Part shown: positions 52,116 through 60,594 of the stretch, piece by piece
Position numbering within the stretch: position 1 is the first letter of the stretch
Layout: the number at the start of each line of letters is the position of its first letter
Origin: an uncultured Clostridia bacterium
GTDB lineage: Bacteria > Bacillota > Clostridia > Christensenellales > Borkfalkiaceae
Length of the DNA: 64,000 nt
Direction of reading: 5' to 3'
Assembly (NCBI GenBank): GCA_949290575.1
Contig: CASESJ010000001.1
Coordinates: 496,001-560,000 of the forward strand
The notes under the pieces: model-generated
Database searches by the model: none
Seen by the model: only the letters and a program-made list of their open reading frames with translations
What the model was told of the DNA's origin: nothing
Made by a program: the position numbers and the translations under genes

Positions 52116-53156
52116 TTAAACACCTCCCTGATTATTTTTGAGAACTTCCGCAAAGTTCTGAACCAGGAAATCATCCCTCATCTGACGGGTGCGGAAGACA
52201 TATATGACGCCTATTTGGGGCGAGGGCGCTTCGTCATGAAATTCGCCCTCGAAACATGTTACGGCAACATTGTCGTGCACCGGTATTTTAAAATCATGTA
52301 TGCCGCGCCGCGTGCCTTTATCCACCTTGTGTTCGTTGAAAGTACCGCTGAATTCACGCTTTGCCGTGAATACGCCAAACATTGCGCCCTCATCATCAAT
52401 TTCATATACGCCCCGCCAATGCGTGCGTTTTATCAAATTTTCGCCTATTTCCTTGCTCTCTGCATTGTAACGTATGTTATAATTCAGCCCATCAAAGGTC
52501 AACTTTTTGTAGTGCTCGGGGTCAAATTGCTGACTTATGCGTATCGTCCCCGTACGTATGTAATGGTCATCGTCAGCCGAAAGATGAACGTGGTACCACT
52601 CGCCATCCAGTTTCCATGCCTTGTGAGCTTCGCGCCACTCCGCAATCTCTCTTTCGCCGAGAACAAAGGCTCTGCTCCAGCCCACGCAGGACGAAAAATC
52701 ATAACCCGTAAAGAATTGAGCCATAATTTTCTGTATGGTCATAGTTTCTGTGACCGACCTGCCGAAAGCTATCTGATTGCTGAATGAAAGCTGACACTTT
52801 TCATCCTCGGTGAGTTCGTTGACATCCTTTTTGCGCAACTCGACAAGCTCGTCGCAGAATATTGCAATAATGGGCTTGCCACATTCAACAGCGTATTTAT
52901 ATTCTCTTTCAGTCCAGCTGACACCGTTTTCGTCGCGCGAGCCGTATACCGCACCAAGTATCAGCACAAAAAAATCCGACTCATCTATGCGCTCTTCTAT
53001 ATCCTTGAATTGCCTGTTGACTGATGCCGTGAAGTGTTCCATACACACCGGAAACACGCTGTAGTCAAGCAGGCAATCTATGACTATGCTGCGCTCATCG
53101 CGCAAGCTTTCATATACGGATGAGATGAAAGCAGAATACATTTTTCGTTGCGACAT
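52116..53156 (-). CDS. DUF4062 protein with C-terminal beta-rich domain
   Basis: The N-terminal part (about 1-105) matches DUF4062, a TIR-like domain: MYSAFISSVYESLRDER, then SDFFVLILGAVYGSRDENGVSWTEREYKYAVECGKPIIA with the invariant-looking ESD and GxxYG. In other bacteria such domains head STAND-type proteins. Here there is no NTPase, only a C-terminal domain (about 175-346) of alternating beta strands that may be a sensor or binding module. Function is unknown. It is co-transcribed with an IMPase and has a consensus promoter and SD. Confidence 0.75.
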   Translation of the reverse strand: MSQRKMYSAFISSVYESLRDERSIVIDCLLDYSVFPVCMEHFTASVNRQFKDIEERIDESDFFVLILGAVYGSRDENGVSWTEREYKYAVECGKPIIAIFCDELVELRKKDVNELTEDEKCQLSFSNQIAFGRSVTETMTIQKIMAQFFTGYDFSSCVGWSRAFVLGEREIAEWREAHKAWKLDGEWYHVHLSADDDHYIRTGTIRISQQFDPEHYKKLTFDGLNYNIRYNAESKEIGENLIKRTHWRGVYEIDDEGAMFGVFTAKREFSGTFNEHKVDKGTRRGIHDFKIPVHDNVAVTCFEGEFHDEAPSPQIGVIYVFRTRQMRDDFLVQNFAEVLKNNQGGV

Positions 53157-53201
53157 ATCCCCCTCCCTATCGCTACCTTAACTAATCTTATATCACATAT
53201 A

Positions 53202-53230
53202 ATTATACCAAAACGCCTTCAAGTTGTCAA
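53202..53230 (-). promoter_or_regulatory. Consensus promoter of the DUF4062-IMPase operon
   Basis: On the minus strand TTGACA (53225-53230), 17 nt, TATAAT (53202-53207). Confidence 0.85.
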
Positions 53231-53262
53231 TGGCAGACAACATTTGTACATTTCGCCTAAAA

Positions 53263-53294
53263 AAATATTTCCTGCGGCGAGCGCAGGAAATATT
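53263..53294 (-). terminator. Terminator of the large lipoprotein gene
   Basis: ATATTTCCTGCG and CGCAGGAAATAT arms followed by TTTTTTT on the minus strand. Confidence 0.8.
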
Positions 53295-53302
53295 GATTTT
53301 TG

Positions 53303-55735
53303 TCATGCAAATCTGAACTGAACCATTCCGCTGAACTTGAGCGAATTGTCCGTTGTGTCGTATACTTCAGAGACGACGGCGTGACCGACATATTCGCCCT
53401 GAGGCGTGAGCACGATATATACCTCGTCTACGCTGCGCTCGGTGCCCCGGGTTTCGTCCTGAACCACCTTAATCTTTATATAGTCATCGCCCTCATAGGT
53501 ATAGTAGGTCAATCTTTCGCTGCTGAGAACCGTAAAGGACAGGTCTGCGGCTACAGCCGAAACCACAACGCTTTCATATTCGTCAAGCGAACCAAATTCT
53601 GTAATGTAAGGCATTGTAACACTCAGTTCGTTGCCGCTGCTGCTCACAGTGCCGTCCACCGTATATGCATTTTCCTGTCCGCCCGACCTCTTTATGAGCT
53701 CTATTGCAGTCTGGTAAACGTATGCCTCCGTTCCGAAGTACTGCATATCATCGCGCTCGGCATAAAGCACGGACGCCTTGCCGCTGAATTCGGTATATTC
53801 GCCCGAACCGTCGTAGCAGAGCTTAAGATATATATCCGCGTAATAGGAGAGCGACTTCGCAAGTCCGCCGTTATCGCTTACCCATTCTTCCATATTCGCA
53901 AAATATGCGGGAGGATTGTTAATCAAGGTATCATTATCAATAAGCTGATAATCTTCGTCGAACGTATACAGCGCATACCGTATGTCGGCAGCTTTTACTT
54001 CACAGGTATAGGTTATTGCATTTTCTTCAAGTCCTTTCCAATAATAAGCATCCTCAGGCAGAGGTGTAGCCGTTACGGTATAAGTTCCTGCATCCTTTAC
54101 AGCCAACAGCGAAGAACCGGAAATTATCAGATAATACTCATCTGTGCCGTCGCCGTCCACATCGCCGCTTATGGGAACAAGATAATTATCCTCTTCGTCC
54201 CTTATATCTACGCGGGCATGAGTCTGATTGTTCCACCCTTCCACAAGAATTACTCTCGTCTTTGCGTCGTATACGACATAGTCGTTGCCGCTCTCAGGCG
54301 TTATGCAATCGTTGAGCTTGAACGAAATTGCATCCAGACCAATCTTTTCAACAACGGCGAAAGTGTAAGTGACGGGATCGGTATTTAGTTCGCTGCCGAA
54401 CCAATAATAATTGTTCGGATAGATTATCCTTGCCGTTATCGTATATACGCCCACATCGCTGAAGCCCCTGAGCACCCAATCGCCGCCGACAATCTTTAAT
54501 ACATCTATGGGCTGCTCTTCGCCGCCGTCCTTGGAATAAGTAAATTCGATATACTCAGACTGGAAATAAATGCTTGAAATTATTACATCATATTTTGCCT
54601 GCCCCTCAAACACAAAGTCGTACGGCAAATCATACAAGTAATCATCGGCTGTACCGTAACAATTTTTTGCACGCAAGGATATGGTGTTTAGAGCAAATGC
54701 TTCAATATTAACTTCAACGTCTGCCGTACCGACAAACTCATAATTGGTCCCGCTTTCAGCGATAAATTTTACGGGGTACTTTTTGCCGTCGTCAGAAGCG
54801 TCGACAAGCGTCTGGGGAGCAGCCCACTCGAAAGTACCATCTATCGCCTCATTTTCGTAAATTATATACGTTACATTGCTTATGTCAATGTCCGAAAGGG
54901 CAATCTTATCCACCTTTTCATTGAGAGAATCTGCATTATAAGAAAAACGTGCACTCAAATAGGATGATTCTACAATTTCCGATGTCAGATTTACCTGCGC
55001 TTTAGTCACCGTCACAAGGCAATCTTCGTCTATCACGGTATAACTTTCATTATAATTCTGCGACTGTGCAGGAAGAACCGCGTAGATATAATACTGCCCG
55101 GCATCAAGCAAGGCGGTGTCCGCCGCGTATGCAAGCGAGTGTATTATTACGTCATTCACCGTCCAATAGTTCGTCTTCTGTTCGTCGGTGAGAGCGTCGA
55201 AAACAGACTTTTCAACTGCATACCAGTTGATTGACTGCGAGCTGTCTGCCGGTCCGGGATAGTCGGGTACGCTCACATCTGAACCCGTTGAACCGTACGT
55301 CCATTGTTTTGTCTCAACCGAAATTTCGTATGAAGGCGTAGCCTTAATGACAAAGAACACGACACTTGCCGTAAAATCACCGCTCGTATATGTTACGGAA
55401 TAGTTACCGCAATCGGGTACATCGGGCAAGACGGTTAAATCGACGTTATCCGCCGCATAGGATACGGCATACTCGCTTTCGGGCAGGACTTTTTCGCTGC
55501 CGTCGCTGTATTCGGCGTAGAGTGTGAAGTTATCGGGAAGAATTTCCGCGCTCGAAGTTCCGTATACGTATTCGCCCAACTCGAGATTGCTGACGTTCTT
55601 GTCTGACGAGTCTTTGAGATAAATATTCGTAATAGTCGCCTGTGTATCTTCGGCGCACGCCGAAAGAACTATTGCACAAGGTACAACGGCACCTGCTGCA
55701 AGTGCGAAAACAAGCAACTTTTTTAAAAGTTTCAT
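53303..55735 (-). CDS. Large surface lipoprotein with MBG-like repeats
   Basis: This 810-residue protein has a lipoprotein signal (lipobox LSAC, Cys27) and repeated beta-sandwich units. The units carry recurring phrases such as AVSYAADN, CGNYSVTYTSGDF, DVGVYTITARI and DAGTYTVTATPLPE, characteristic of MBG/bacterial Ig-like repeats. Tyr and Asp are abundant. It is likely an extracellular structural or adhesive protein. A GGAGAAAAG site precedes the start. Confidence 0.8.
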   Translation of the reverse strand: MKLLKKLLVFALAAGAVVPCAIVLSACAEDTQATITNIYLKDSSDKNVSNLELGEYVYGTSSAEILPDNFTLYAEYSDGSEKVLPESEYAVSYAADNVDLTVLPDVPDCGNYSVTYTSGDFTASVVFFVIKATPSYEISVETKQWTYGSTGSDVSVPDYPGPADSSQSINWYAVEKSVFDALTDEQKTNYWTVNDVIIHSLAYAADTALLDAGQYYIYAVLPAQSQNYNESYTVIDEDCLVTVTKAQVNLTSEIVESSYLSARFSYNADSLNEKVDKIALSDIDISNVTYIIYENEAIDGTFEWAAPQTLVDASDDGKKYPVKFIAESGTNYEFVGTADVEVNIEAFALNTISLRAKNCYGTADDYLYDLPYDFVFEGQAKYDVIISSIYFQSEYIEFTYSKDGGEEQPIDVLKIVGGDWVLRGFSDVGVYTITARIIYPNNYYWFGSELNTDPVTYTFAVVEKIGLDAISFKLNDCITPESGNDYVVYDAKTRVILVEGWNNQTHARVDIRDEEDNYLVPISGDVDGDGTDEYYLIISGSSLLAVKDAGTYTVTATPLPEDAYYWKGLEENAITYTCEVKAADIRYALYTFDEDYQLIDNDTLINNPPAYFANMEEWVSDNGGLAKSLSYYADIYLKLCYDGSGEYTEFSGKASVLYAERDDMQYFGTEAYVYQTAIELIKRSGGQENAYTVDGTVSSSGNELSVTMPYITEFGSLDEYESVVVSAVAADLSFTVLSSERLTYYTYEGDDYIKIKVVQDETRGTERSVDEVYIVLTPQGEYVGHAVVSEVYDTTDNSLKFSGMVQFRFA

Positions 55736-55881
55736 AATCTTTTCTCCTTAACAGTGTCATTGCGTTTTGCGACCGACTTTTCAGCCCCCGACGCTCTGAT
55801 ATGCGGATAAAAAGCCCGTCTTTGTAACTTCATTCTACCATATTGTTTATATAAATACAATACCCTATTTTTCGTTTAAAA

Positions 55882-55921
55882 AACCGCCCGCGGCGGACTT
55901 TGCAAAGTCCGCCGCGGGCGG
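55882..55921 (-). terminator. Terminator of the SPFH gene
   Basis: A perfect 40-bp GC-rich palindrome, followed by TTTTTT on the minus strand. Confidence 0.8.
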
Positions 55922-55944
55922 TGAGCTTATTTTTCAGACGCGCT

Positions 55945-56946
55945 TTAAATTTTTTCGCCGCACTCGGGGCAGAATTTTGCCGAGGGCGCAACAGCCGCGC
56001 CGCACTTGGGACAGGTATATTTTACGCCTGCTCCGCACTCGGGACAGAATTTCGCGCCTGCGGGCAAAGCAGCTCCGCACGCCGCGCAGGTTCTTTCAGT
56101 CTGAGCGGAAGCCGACCTGCTTATCTCTCTGCCGAGGTCCGCACCCAGACCAAGACCAACGCCGGCACCTATTACAGAGCCTGCCATTCCCGGATTTTTT
56201 GCCGCCTCCACCATTGCGTCGGCGCGCGCTATTCTGGTATACAGCTCGGCGTTGCCCTTTAAAAGTCCGAGGCGGGCGTTTTCATCGATTGCCTTTTCGA
56301 CCTCTTCGGGAAGGGATACGCTTTCGAAGTTGAATGAGGTCAGTTCCAGACCGAAAGCTCTGAACCTCGGCGATAAATTTTCAAGCACGGACACCGAAAG
56401 GGACAGAAGATTTGCAGACATCTCCGCAACGCCTATGCCGCTCGCGCCGAGAGCGTCCGACATGCCCATTACGAGCACGGAGCGCATGTAGTCCTCAACG
56501 TCCTGCGTGCTGAAGGAGTGACGCGCGCCTGAGAGTTCCTTCAGAAGAAGCGGAGCGTCGCTGACGCGGAAAGAATATGTGCCGTAACCGCGCACGCGCA
56601 CGGCACCGAGTTTTTCGTCCTTTATTATTACGGGAGTGGCTGTGCCCCACTTATGCTTTATGAACTGACGGGTGGACACAAAATAAATGTCAGATTTGAA
56701 AGGAGATTCAAATGCATACGCCCACGACAGGAGCGCGGTGAGTATGGGCAGGGTGTCGGTATTGAGACTGTACATTCCCGGTATGAAGACGTCGGCAATT
56801 CTGCCCTTGTCACAGAAAATCGCAACCTGACCCTCCCTTACCGTCAGTTTCGAGCCCCACTTTACTATGCTCTTCCGCGTGTCGTATTTATGAATGATTT
56901 CGTCCGGCGAACTTTCCACCCATTCTATAATATCTAATAATGCCAT
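55945..56946 (-). CDS. SPFH-domain protein with C-terminal double zinc ribbon
   Basis: The 333-residue protein is a YdjI/virion-core-like SPFH (band 7) protein. Its body (about 20-240) includes the RGYGTYSFRV and GLELTSFNFESVSLPEEV segments, followed by a Gly-rich link and two zinc ribbons (CAACGAALPAGAKFCPECG and CPKCGAAVAPSAKFCPECG). There is no membrane helix; such proteins assemble as rings. CAGGAGG precedes the ATG. It is divergent from another zinc-ribbon gene, with promoters back to back. Confidence 0.88.
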   Translation of the reverse strand: MALLDIIEWVESSPDEIIHKYDTRKSIVKWGSKLTVREGQVAIFCDKGRIADVFIPGMYSLNTDTLPILTALLSWAYAFESPFKSDIYFVSTRQFIKHKWGTATPVIIKDEKLGAVRVRGYGTYSFRVSDAPLLLKELSGARHSFSTQDVEDYMRSVLVMGMSDALGASGIGVAEMSANLLSLSVSVLENLSPRFRAFGLELTSFNFESVSLPEEVEKAIDENARLGLLKGNAELYTRIARADAMVEAAKNPGMAGSVIGAGVGLGLGADLGREISRSASAQTERTCAACGAALPAGAKFCPECGAGVKYTCPKCGAAVAPSAKFCPECGEKI

Positions 56947-56982
56947 AAAAATCCTCCTGCGCGAAAAATTATCGGCATTTTT

Positions 56983-57011
56983 ATTCTATCATACCTCCAA
57001 AAGGCTGTCAA
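56983..57011 (-). promoter_or_regulatory. Promoter of the SPFH gene
   Basis: On the minus strand TTGACA (57006-57011), 17 nt, TAGAAT (56983-56988). Confidence 0.8.
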
Positions 57012-57022
57012 CAGGCAGTCTA

Positions 57023-57051
57023 TTGACAAAAGTCGGACGCAGACATATAAT
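57023..57051 (+). promoter_or_regulatory. Consensus promoter giving a leaderless transcript
   Basis: TTGACA (57023-57028), 17 nt, TATAAT (57046-57051), then 6 nt to the ATG at 57058. Confidence 0.9.
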
Positions 57052-57057
57052 TGAACT

Positions 57058-57549
57058 ATGAAAGAAGTGAAAAAATACTTAAAAATTTTACTCACGCTGT
57101 CGGTAATTCTCTCAGTAATGCTCGTTGCGGGCATTCCTATGATAATTGTCGGAGCGTCGAACCAGATTTATTCCGTCATGGGGATAGGCATAGCCTTCAC
57201 CGCGCTCGGATTTTACGGCACGCCCACCGCTTGGGCTATTTACGGGTCGAACATGCCTTTAAAACGCGTGGTTTACGCCGTCTGCGAGGAAAATTTATAC
57301 ACCGTAAGCGAAATCGCGCAACAGCTGTCCATGGACGAAAACTCCGTGAGAGGCTGGCTGGATAAGGCGTTCAATAGGGGCTTCCTCAAGGGGTTCATAA
57401 GAAACGGAGACATGATAGAGCTGAACGACAACGTGTCCGCAGGCAAGAGAGAACGCGCGGCGCAATGCCCCAACTGCGGCGCGAAGTTTACATACACCGC
57501 CGACAACCCGCGCTGCCCCTACTGCAACTCGCCCGTTGTCAGACAATAA
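57058..57549 (+). CDS. Membrane protein with winged-helix-like region and zinc ribbon
   Basis: The 163-residue protein has two N-terminal helices (about 10-32 and 38-60), a helix-turn-helix-like segment (about 75-120: LYTVSEIAQQLSMDENSVRGWLDKAFNRGFL) and a C-terminal zinc ribbon (CPNCGAKF, CPYCNSP). It may be a membrane-bound regulator; no named family is recognised. The ATG is 6 nt after TATAAT with no Shine-Dalgarno. It is divergent from the SPFH/zinc-ribbon gene. Confidence 0.7.
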   Translation: MKEVKKYLKILLTLSVILSVMLVAGIPMIIVGASNQIYSVMGIGIAFTALGFYGTPTAWAIYGSNMPLKRVVYAVCEENLYTVSEIAQQLSMDENSVRGWLDKAFNRGFLKGFIRNGDMIELNDNVSAGKRERAAQCPNCGAKFTYTADNPRCPYCNSPVVRQ

Positions 57550-57555
57550 AGAACT

Positions 57556-57584
57556 GAATGCGCGCAGCGACTGCTGCGCGCATT
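57556..57584 (+). terminator. Terminator after the 57058 gene
   Basis: AATGCGCGCAG and CTGCGCGCATT arms with a short loop; the T-run is weak. Confidence 0.5.
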
Positions 57585-57613
57585 GAAATATATAATTATT
57601 CAAGAGAGAGGCA

Positions 57614-58480
57614 ATGAAAGACGATAACGCCATAAAAAAATTTATGCTGAGAATGAAGAACGACTACGCATTCAGAACTTTTATTTCAGCGGCGGTCTCG
57701 TTCATTGCTACAATAATATTCACTCTTTTCAACCTCTATCTGGGAATAGCCTACAGGGCGGAGTGGAATTTATGCATTGCGGCATATTATGCGCTGCTGG
57801 TCGCTATACGCGCCTTCGTAATAATTCATGAAAGAAAAATCAGCCGAGGAAATTATGAAGGCTCTGTACGTGACAGGCGACGGAAAGACGCTTTTCTCAT
57901 TCAGAGCATATTGCTATTCATAACAGACTTTGCGCTCATAACTCCCGTTTCGCTGATGGTATTGCAGCGCAAGGCAGTCAGCTATTCAGCCATACCAGCA
58001 ATAGCTGTTGCCGCGTACACAACATATAAAATAATTGTTTCGGCAAGAAATTATTTCAAGGCGGAAAAACAGCAAAACCTCAGCGTCAGAATGCTTAAAG
58101 ACATAAGCCTGATTGACGCCGCGGTATCCGTACTGTCCCTTCAGTACACGCTTATAATGACTTTCGGGGACGGAATACAGGGCAATATGCTTACTCTGTG
58201 CGCGGTTACCTCCCTCATCATCTGGCTTTTGTTGCTCGCGTTTTCAACCTCCGTGCTCGTCTTTGCAATCAGGCGCAGAAACATGAAAAGTTGCGACAAT
58301 ACTGAAATGAATAAAAAAACGGACAGCGCTGCGACTAAAGTCGCAGCGCTGTCCGTGGTGGGAGGAGGTGGATTCGAACCACCGAAGTCGGAGACGTCAG
58401 ATTTACAGTCTGATGCATTTGGCCACTCTGCAATCCGCCCATATATTAAGTTTTTGCCGATGTTTTTTTGGAGCTGGTGA
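57614..58480 (+). CDS. Uncharacterised membrane protein whose frame runs into antisense tRNA-Tyr
   Basis: I do not recognise a family. About six helices occupy residues 20-228 of the 288-residue frame. After residue 240 the frame translates a 17-bp-arm terminator hairpin and then the complement of tRNA-Tyr, giving the GGGGFEPPKSETSDLQ-type peptide seen when tRNA genes are read antisense. The natural stop was probably near 58320 and was lost, or the tail is real but non-functional. GAGAGAGG precedes the ATG. Confidence 0.6.
   Translation: MKDDNAIKKFMLRMKNDYAFRTFISAAVSFIATIIFTLFNLYLGIAYRAEWNLCIAAYYALLVAIRAFVIIHERKISRGNYEGSVRDRRRKDAFLIQSILLFITDFALITPVSLMVLQRKAVSYSAIPAIAVAAYTTYKIIVSARNYFKAEKQQNLSVRMLKDISLIDAAVSVLSLQYTLIMTFGDGIQGNMLTLCAVTSLIIWLLLLAFSTSVLVFAIRRRNMKSCDNTEMNKKTDSAATKVAALSVVGGGGFEPPKSETSDLQSDAFGHSAIRPYIKFLPMFFWSW
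58313..58355 (-). terminator. Terminator of the tRNA operon
   Basis: ACGGACAGCGCTGCGAC and its complement form a 17-bp stem around a short loop; TTTTTT follows on the minus strand. Confidence 0.9.
58356..58440 (-). tRNA. tRNA-Tyr (anticodon GTA)
   Basis: The 85-nt gene has anticodon loop CTGTAAA, a long variable arm, T-stem GGTGG/CCACC and encoded CCA. The acceptor stem GGGCGGA/TCCTCCC has a C4-U69 mismatch. It is last in a five-tRNA operon. Confidence 0.95.
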
Positions 58481-58544
58481 CTGGAATCGAACCCGCAACC
58501 TGCTGATTACAAATCAGCTGCTCTGCCAATTGAGCTACACCAGC
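58469..58544 (-). tRNA. tRNA-Thr (anticodon TGT)
   Basis: The 76-nt gene has acceptor GCTGGTG/CACCAGC, anticodon loop TTTGTAA and encoded CCA. The T-stem GCGGG/CCAGT has a G-A mismatch at 51-63. Confidence 0.95.
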
Positions 58545-58558
58545 ATAGCAGATTTTTT

Positions 58559-58634
58559 TGGTGCCTTGGGGTGGAATCGAACCGCCGACATATGGATTTT
58601 CAGTCCACCGCTCTACCGACTGAGCTACCAAGGC
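58559..58634 (-). tRNA. tRNA-Phe (anticodon GAA)
   Basis: The 76-nt gene has acceptor GCCTTGG/CCAAGGC, anticodon loop CTGAAAA and encoded CCA. The T-stem GGCGG/CCACC has a C-A mismatch at 51-63. Confidence 0.95.
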
Positions 58635-58671
58635 ATTTTTAAGCGCCTTTAAAAAGGCGCTTAAACTTGTT

Positions 58672-58748
58672 TGGCGACCCGAAACGGGCTCGAACCGTCG
58701 ACCTCCAGCGTGACAGGCTGGCGCTCTAACCAACTGAGCTATCGGGCC
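58672..58748 (-). tRNA. tRNA-Asp (anticodon GTC)
   Basis: The 77-nt gene has acceptor GGCCCGA/TCGGGTC (one G-U pair), anticodon loop CTGTCAC and encoded CCA. A hairpin (58637-58664) separates it from tRNA-Phe. Confidence 0.95.
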
Positions 58749-58763
58749 AAAAAATATTGAAAG

Positions 58764-58840
58764 TGGTGGGCCTTCACGGACTCGAACCGCGGACCGATCG
58801 GTTATGAGCCGACTGCTCTAACCAACTGAGCTAAAGGCCC
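58764..58840 (-). tRNA. tRNA with anticodon CAT (Met or Ile2)
   Basis: The 77-nt gene has acceptor GGGCCTT/AAGGCCC, anticodon loop CTCATAA and encoded CCA. The body resembles Firmicutes tRNA-Ile2, whose C34 becomes lysidine, more than elongator tRNA-Met; this needs TilS identity elements to settle. It is first in the operon. Confidence 0.9.
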
Positions 58841-58876
58841 GTCAAGCGCATTTCCCTTGCGCCGTAACGCTTGTAT

Positions 58877-58905
58877 ATAATAATATAACCGCAATTTTTT
58901 GTCAA
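58877..58905 (-). promoter_or_regulatory. Promoter of the tRNA operon
   Basis: On the minus strand TTGACA (58900-58905), 17 nt, TATTAT (58877-58882). Confidence 0.85.
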
Positions 58906-59044
58906 GTGATTTTATTGCAAATTTTTTCAGATTTTTTAATTTTTTTAACGCGCTCCCTCCACCTCTTTTCTGCCGCAATTTTATGATTTTTTATGCAAAA
59001 AATTAACAACTTATGCACTTTTATCTTTTACAAAACATTTGTTA

Positions 59045-59073
59045 TTGACTTTTTTTTGTAAATAGTTTAAATT
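59045..59073 (+). promoter_or_regulatory. Possible promoter of fruK
   Basis: TTGACT (59045-59050), 17 nt, TAAATT (59068-59073). The region is a long AT-rich stretch. Confidence 0.5.
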
Positions 59074-59109
59074 ATAAAAAAATATAAAAATATCTGTTGC
59101 TAAGTTGCC

Positions 59110-60021
59110 ATGCTGTATACCGTAACATTCAATCCCTCGCTGGATTATTATGTAAAAGTTAATAATATTCGCCGCGGAGCCGTAAACAGAACGGCAGGAG
59201 AAAAACTCACCGTAGGCGGCAAAGGACTGAACGTAAGCTTTGTGTTGAAAGAGCTGGGCGACGAGACGTTTGCCCTCGGTTTTGTGGCAGGATTTACAGG
59301 CAAAGCCATATGCGAGGAGATTAAAAGTTGCGGACTTGAGGCTGACTTTCTGGAAGTTGACGGACAATCGAGAATTAACGTCAAAATAAAGAGCGTCGCA
59401 GAGACAGACATCAACGGCACGGGCGCAATCGTCACGGAGGACGACATAGCCAGACTTGCCAGAAAGCTGAAGCGCATAATACGCAGCGGCGACTGGCTCA
59501 TCATCTGCGGCAGCGTTCCGCCCTCCCTCCCCTCCACGGCATATTCCGACTTTCTGGACGAACTCAGACCGCCCAAAGGCGTCAACGTGGTCGTGGACGC
59601 CAGCGGCGAACTTCTTACAGAAAGCCTTAAGCACAAGCCATTTTTAATCAAACCCAACCTCTTCGAGCTGTGCGAAATTTTCGGCGTGCCCAACACCATC
59701 GACACAAAAAAGATTGTGGAATGCGCGCGCAAACTGCAAAGTCAGGGCGCGAGAAACGTCATAGTCTCCATGGGCGCGGACGGCTCGGTCATGGTGACCG
59801 AAACCGACCAGGCAATGTATGTGCGCGCGGCGAAGGGACAGCTCATAAACTCGGTGGGCGCGGGCGATACCATGGTTGCAGGCTTCATTCACGAGTACAT
59901 AAAGACGGGCAACTACTTCAAATCTCTCAATTTCGCAACCGCCGCCGGCAGCGCGTGCGCGTTTACAGAAACTTTGCCGACCAAAGAACAGATAGACTAC
60001 GTTGAGAGCCTGATGTTATGA
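59110..60021 (+). CDS. fruK: 1-phosphofructokinase-type PfkB kinase
   Basis: This kinase phosphorylates fructose 1-phosphate (or tagatose 6-phosphate). The 303-residue PfkB protein has the family start LYTVTFNPSLDYYVKV, GGKGLNVSFVLKELG and the catalytic loop SVGAGDTMVAGF near residue 252. No PTS genes accompany it, so substrate choice is inferred. The PPTase gene overlaps by 4 nt. No clear ribosome site precedes the ATG. Confidence 0.9.
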   Translation: MLYTVTFNPSLDYYVKVNNIRRGAVNRTAGEKLTVGGKGLNVSFVLKELGDETFALGFVAGFTGKAICEEIKSCGLEADFLEVDGQSRINVKIKSVAETDINGTGAIVTEDDIARLARKLKRIIRSGDWLIICGSVPPSLPSTAYSDFLDELRPPKGVNVVVDASGELLTESLKHKPFLIKPNLFELCEIFGVPNTIDTKKIVECARKLQSQGARNVIVSMGADGSVMVTETDQAMYVRAAKGQLINSVGAGDTMVAGFIHEYIKTGNYFKSLNFATAAGSACAFTETLPTKEQIDYVESLML

Positions 60022-60530
60022 CCTGCCTTGCCATAACTTCCGCCGCGGACGTCTATAACAAAGTAATATCGCTGACCGAAAAGATTACAGGCACCCGCGC
60101 AGAGATTGACTTTTCTGACGACCGTCCGAAATTTTTGACTGAGTGCGGGGACATAAAAGACTTCAACATAAGTCACAGCGGAGATAAAGCTGCAATCGTC
60201 CTCGGCGACTGCCCCGCGGGCGTTGACATAGAAGTGCTGCAAGGCAAAAAACACCTTTCCGTACTGCGCAGGCTGACAGAGCCCGAAAGGGCGGAAATTT
60301 CCTGCGAGCGGGACTTCCTTGCAAACTGGACGGCGAAGGAAGCCTTCATAAAGATGCACGGCTACGCCCTCTCCTCCCACCTTAAAAGGCTGCAGTTTTA
60401 CGGCGGGAAAATTTATCTCGACGGCGTTGAACAGGTCTGTTTCATACGACATATTCATAATGAAAACAGCGTGGTCTGCGTATGCTGCGCGAATGTACAA
60501 ACTCAACTTATCATATTGAAAGCGGAATAA
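60018..60530 (+). CDS. 4'-phosphopantetheinyl transferase (Sfp-like)
   Basis: This enzyme attaches phosphopantetheine to carrier proteins. The 170-residue protein has NISHSGDKAAIVLG, the metal-binding GVDIEVLQ and the WTAKEAFIKMHG motif of the Sfp superfamily. It is shorter than Sfp. The start overlaps fruK's stop (ATGA). No acyl-carrier or peptide-synthetase gene is nearby. The terminator overlaps its stop. Confidence 0.88.
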   Translation: MTCLAITSAADVYNKVISLTEKITGTRAEIDFSDDRPKFLTECGDIKDFNISHSGDKAAIVLGDCPAGVDIEVLQGKKHLSVLRRLTEPERAEISCERDFLANWTAKEAFIKMHGYALSSHLKRLQFYGGKIYLDGVEQVCFIRHIHNENSVVCVCCANVQTQLIILKAE

Positions 60531-60558
60531 ATTTCCGCTTTTTCTTATTTTCAAATAT

Positions 60559-60587
60559 TTGCCAACACAGAGCGCATTTGTTATAAT
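60559..60587 (+). promoter_or_regulatory. Promoter of mtnN giving a leaderless transcript
   Basis: TTGCCA (60559-60564), 17 nt, TATAAT (60582-60587), then 7 nt to the ATG. Confidence 0.8.
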
Positions 60588-60594
60588 AAAGCAT

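Noticed and set aside
58368-58733. Short ORFs across the tRNA cluster
   Set aside because: They translate tRNA genes antisense or sense (GWNRT and VAQLAEQ-type peptides), a known artefact.
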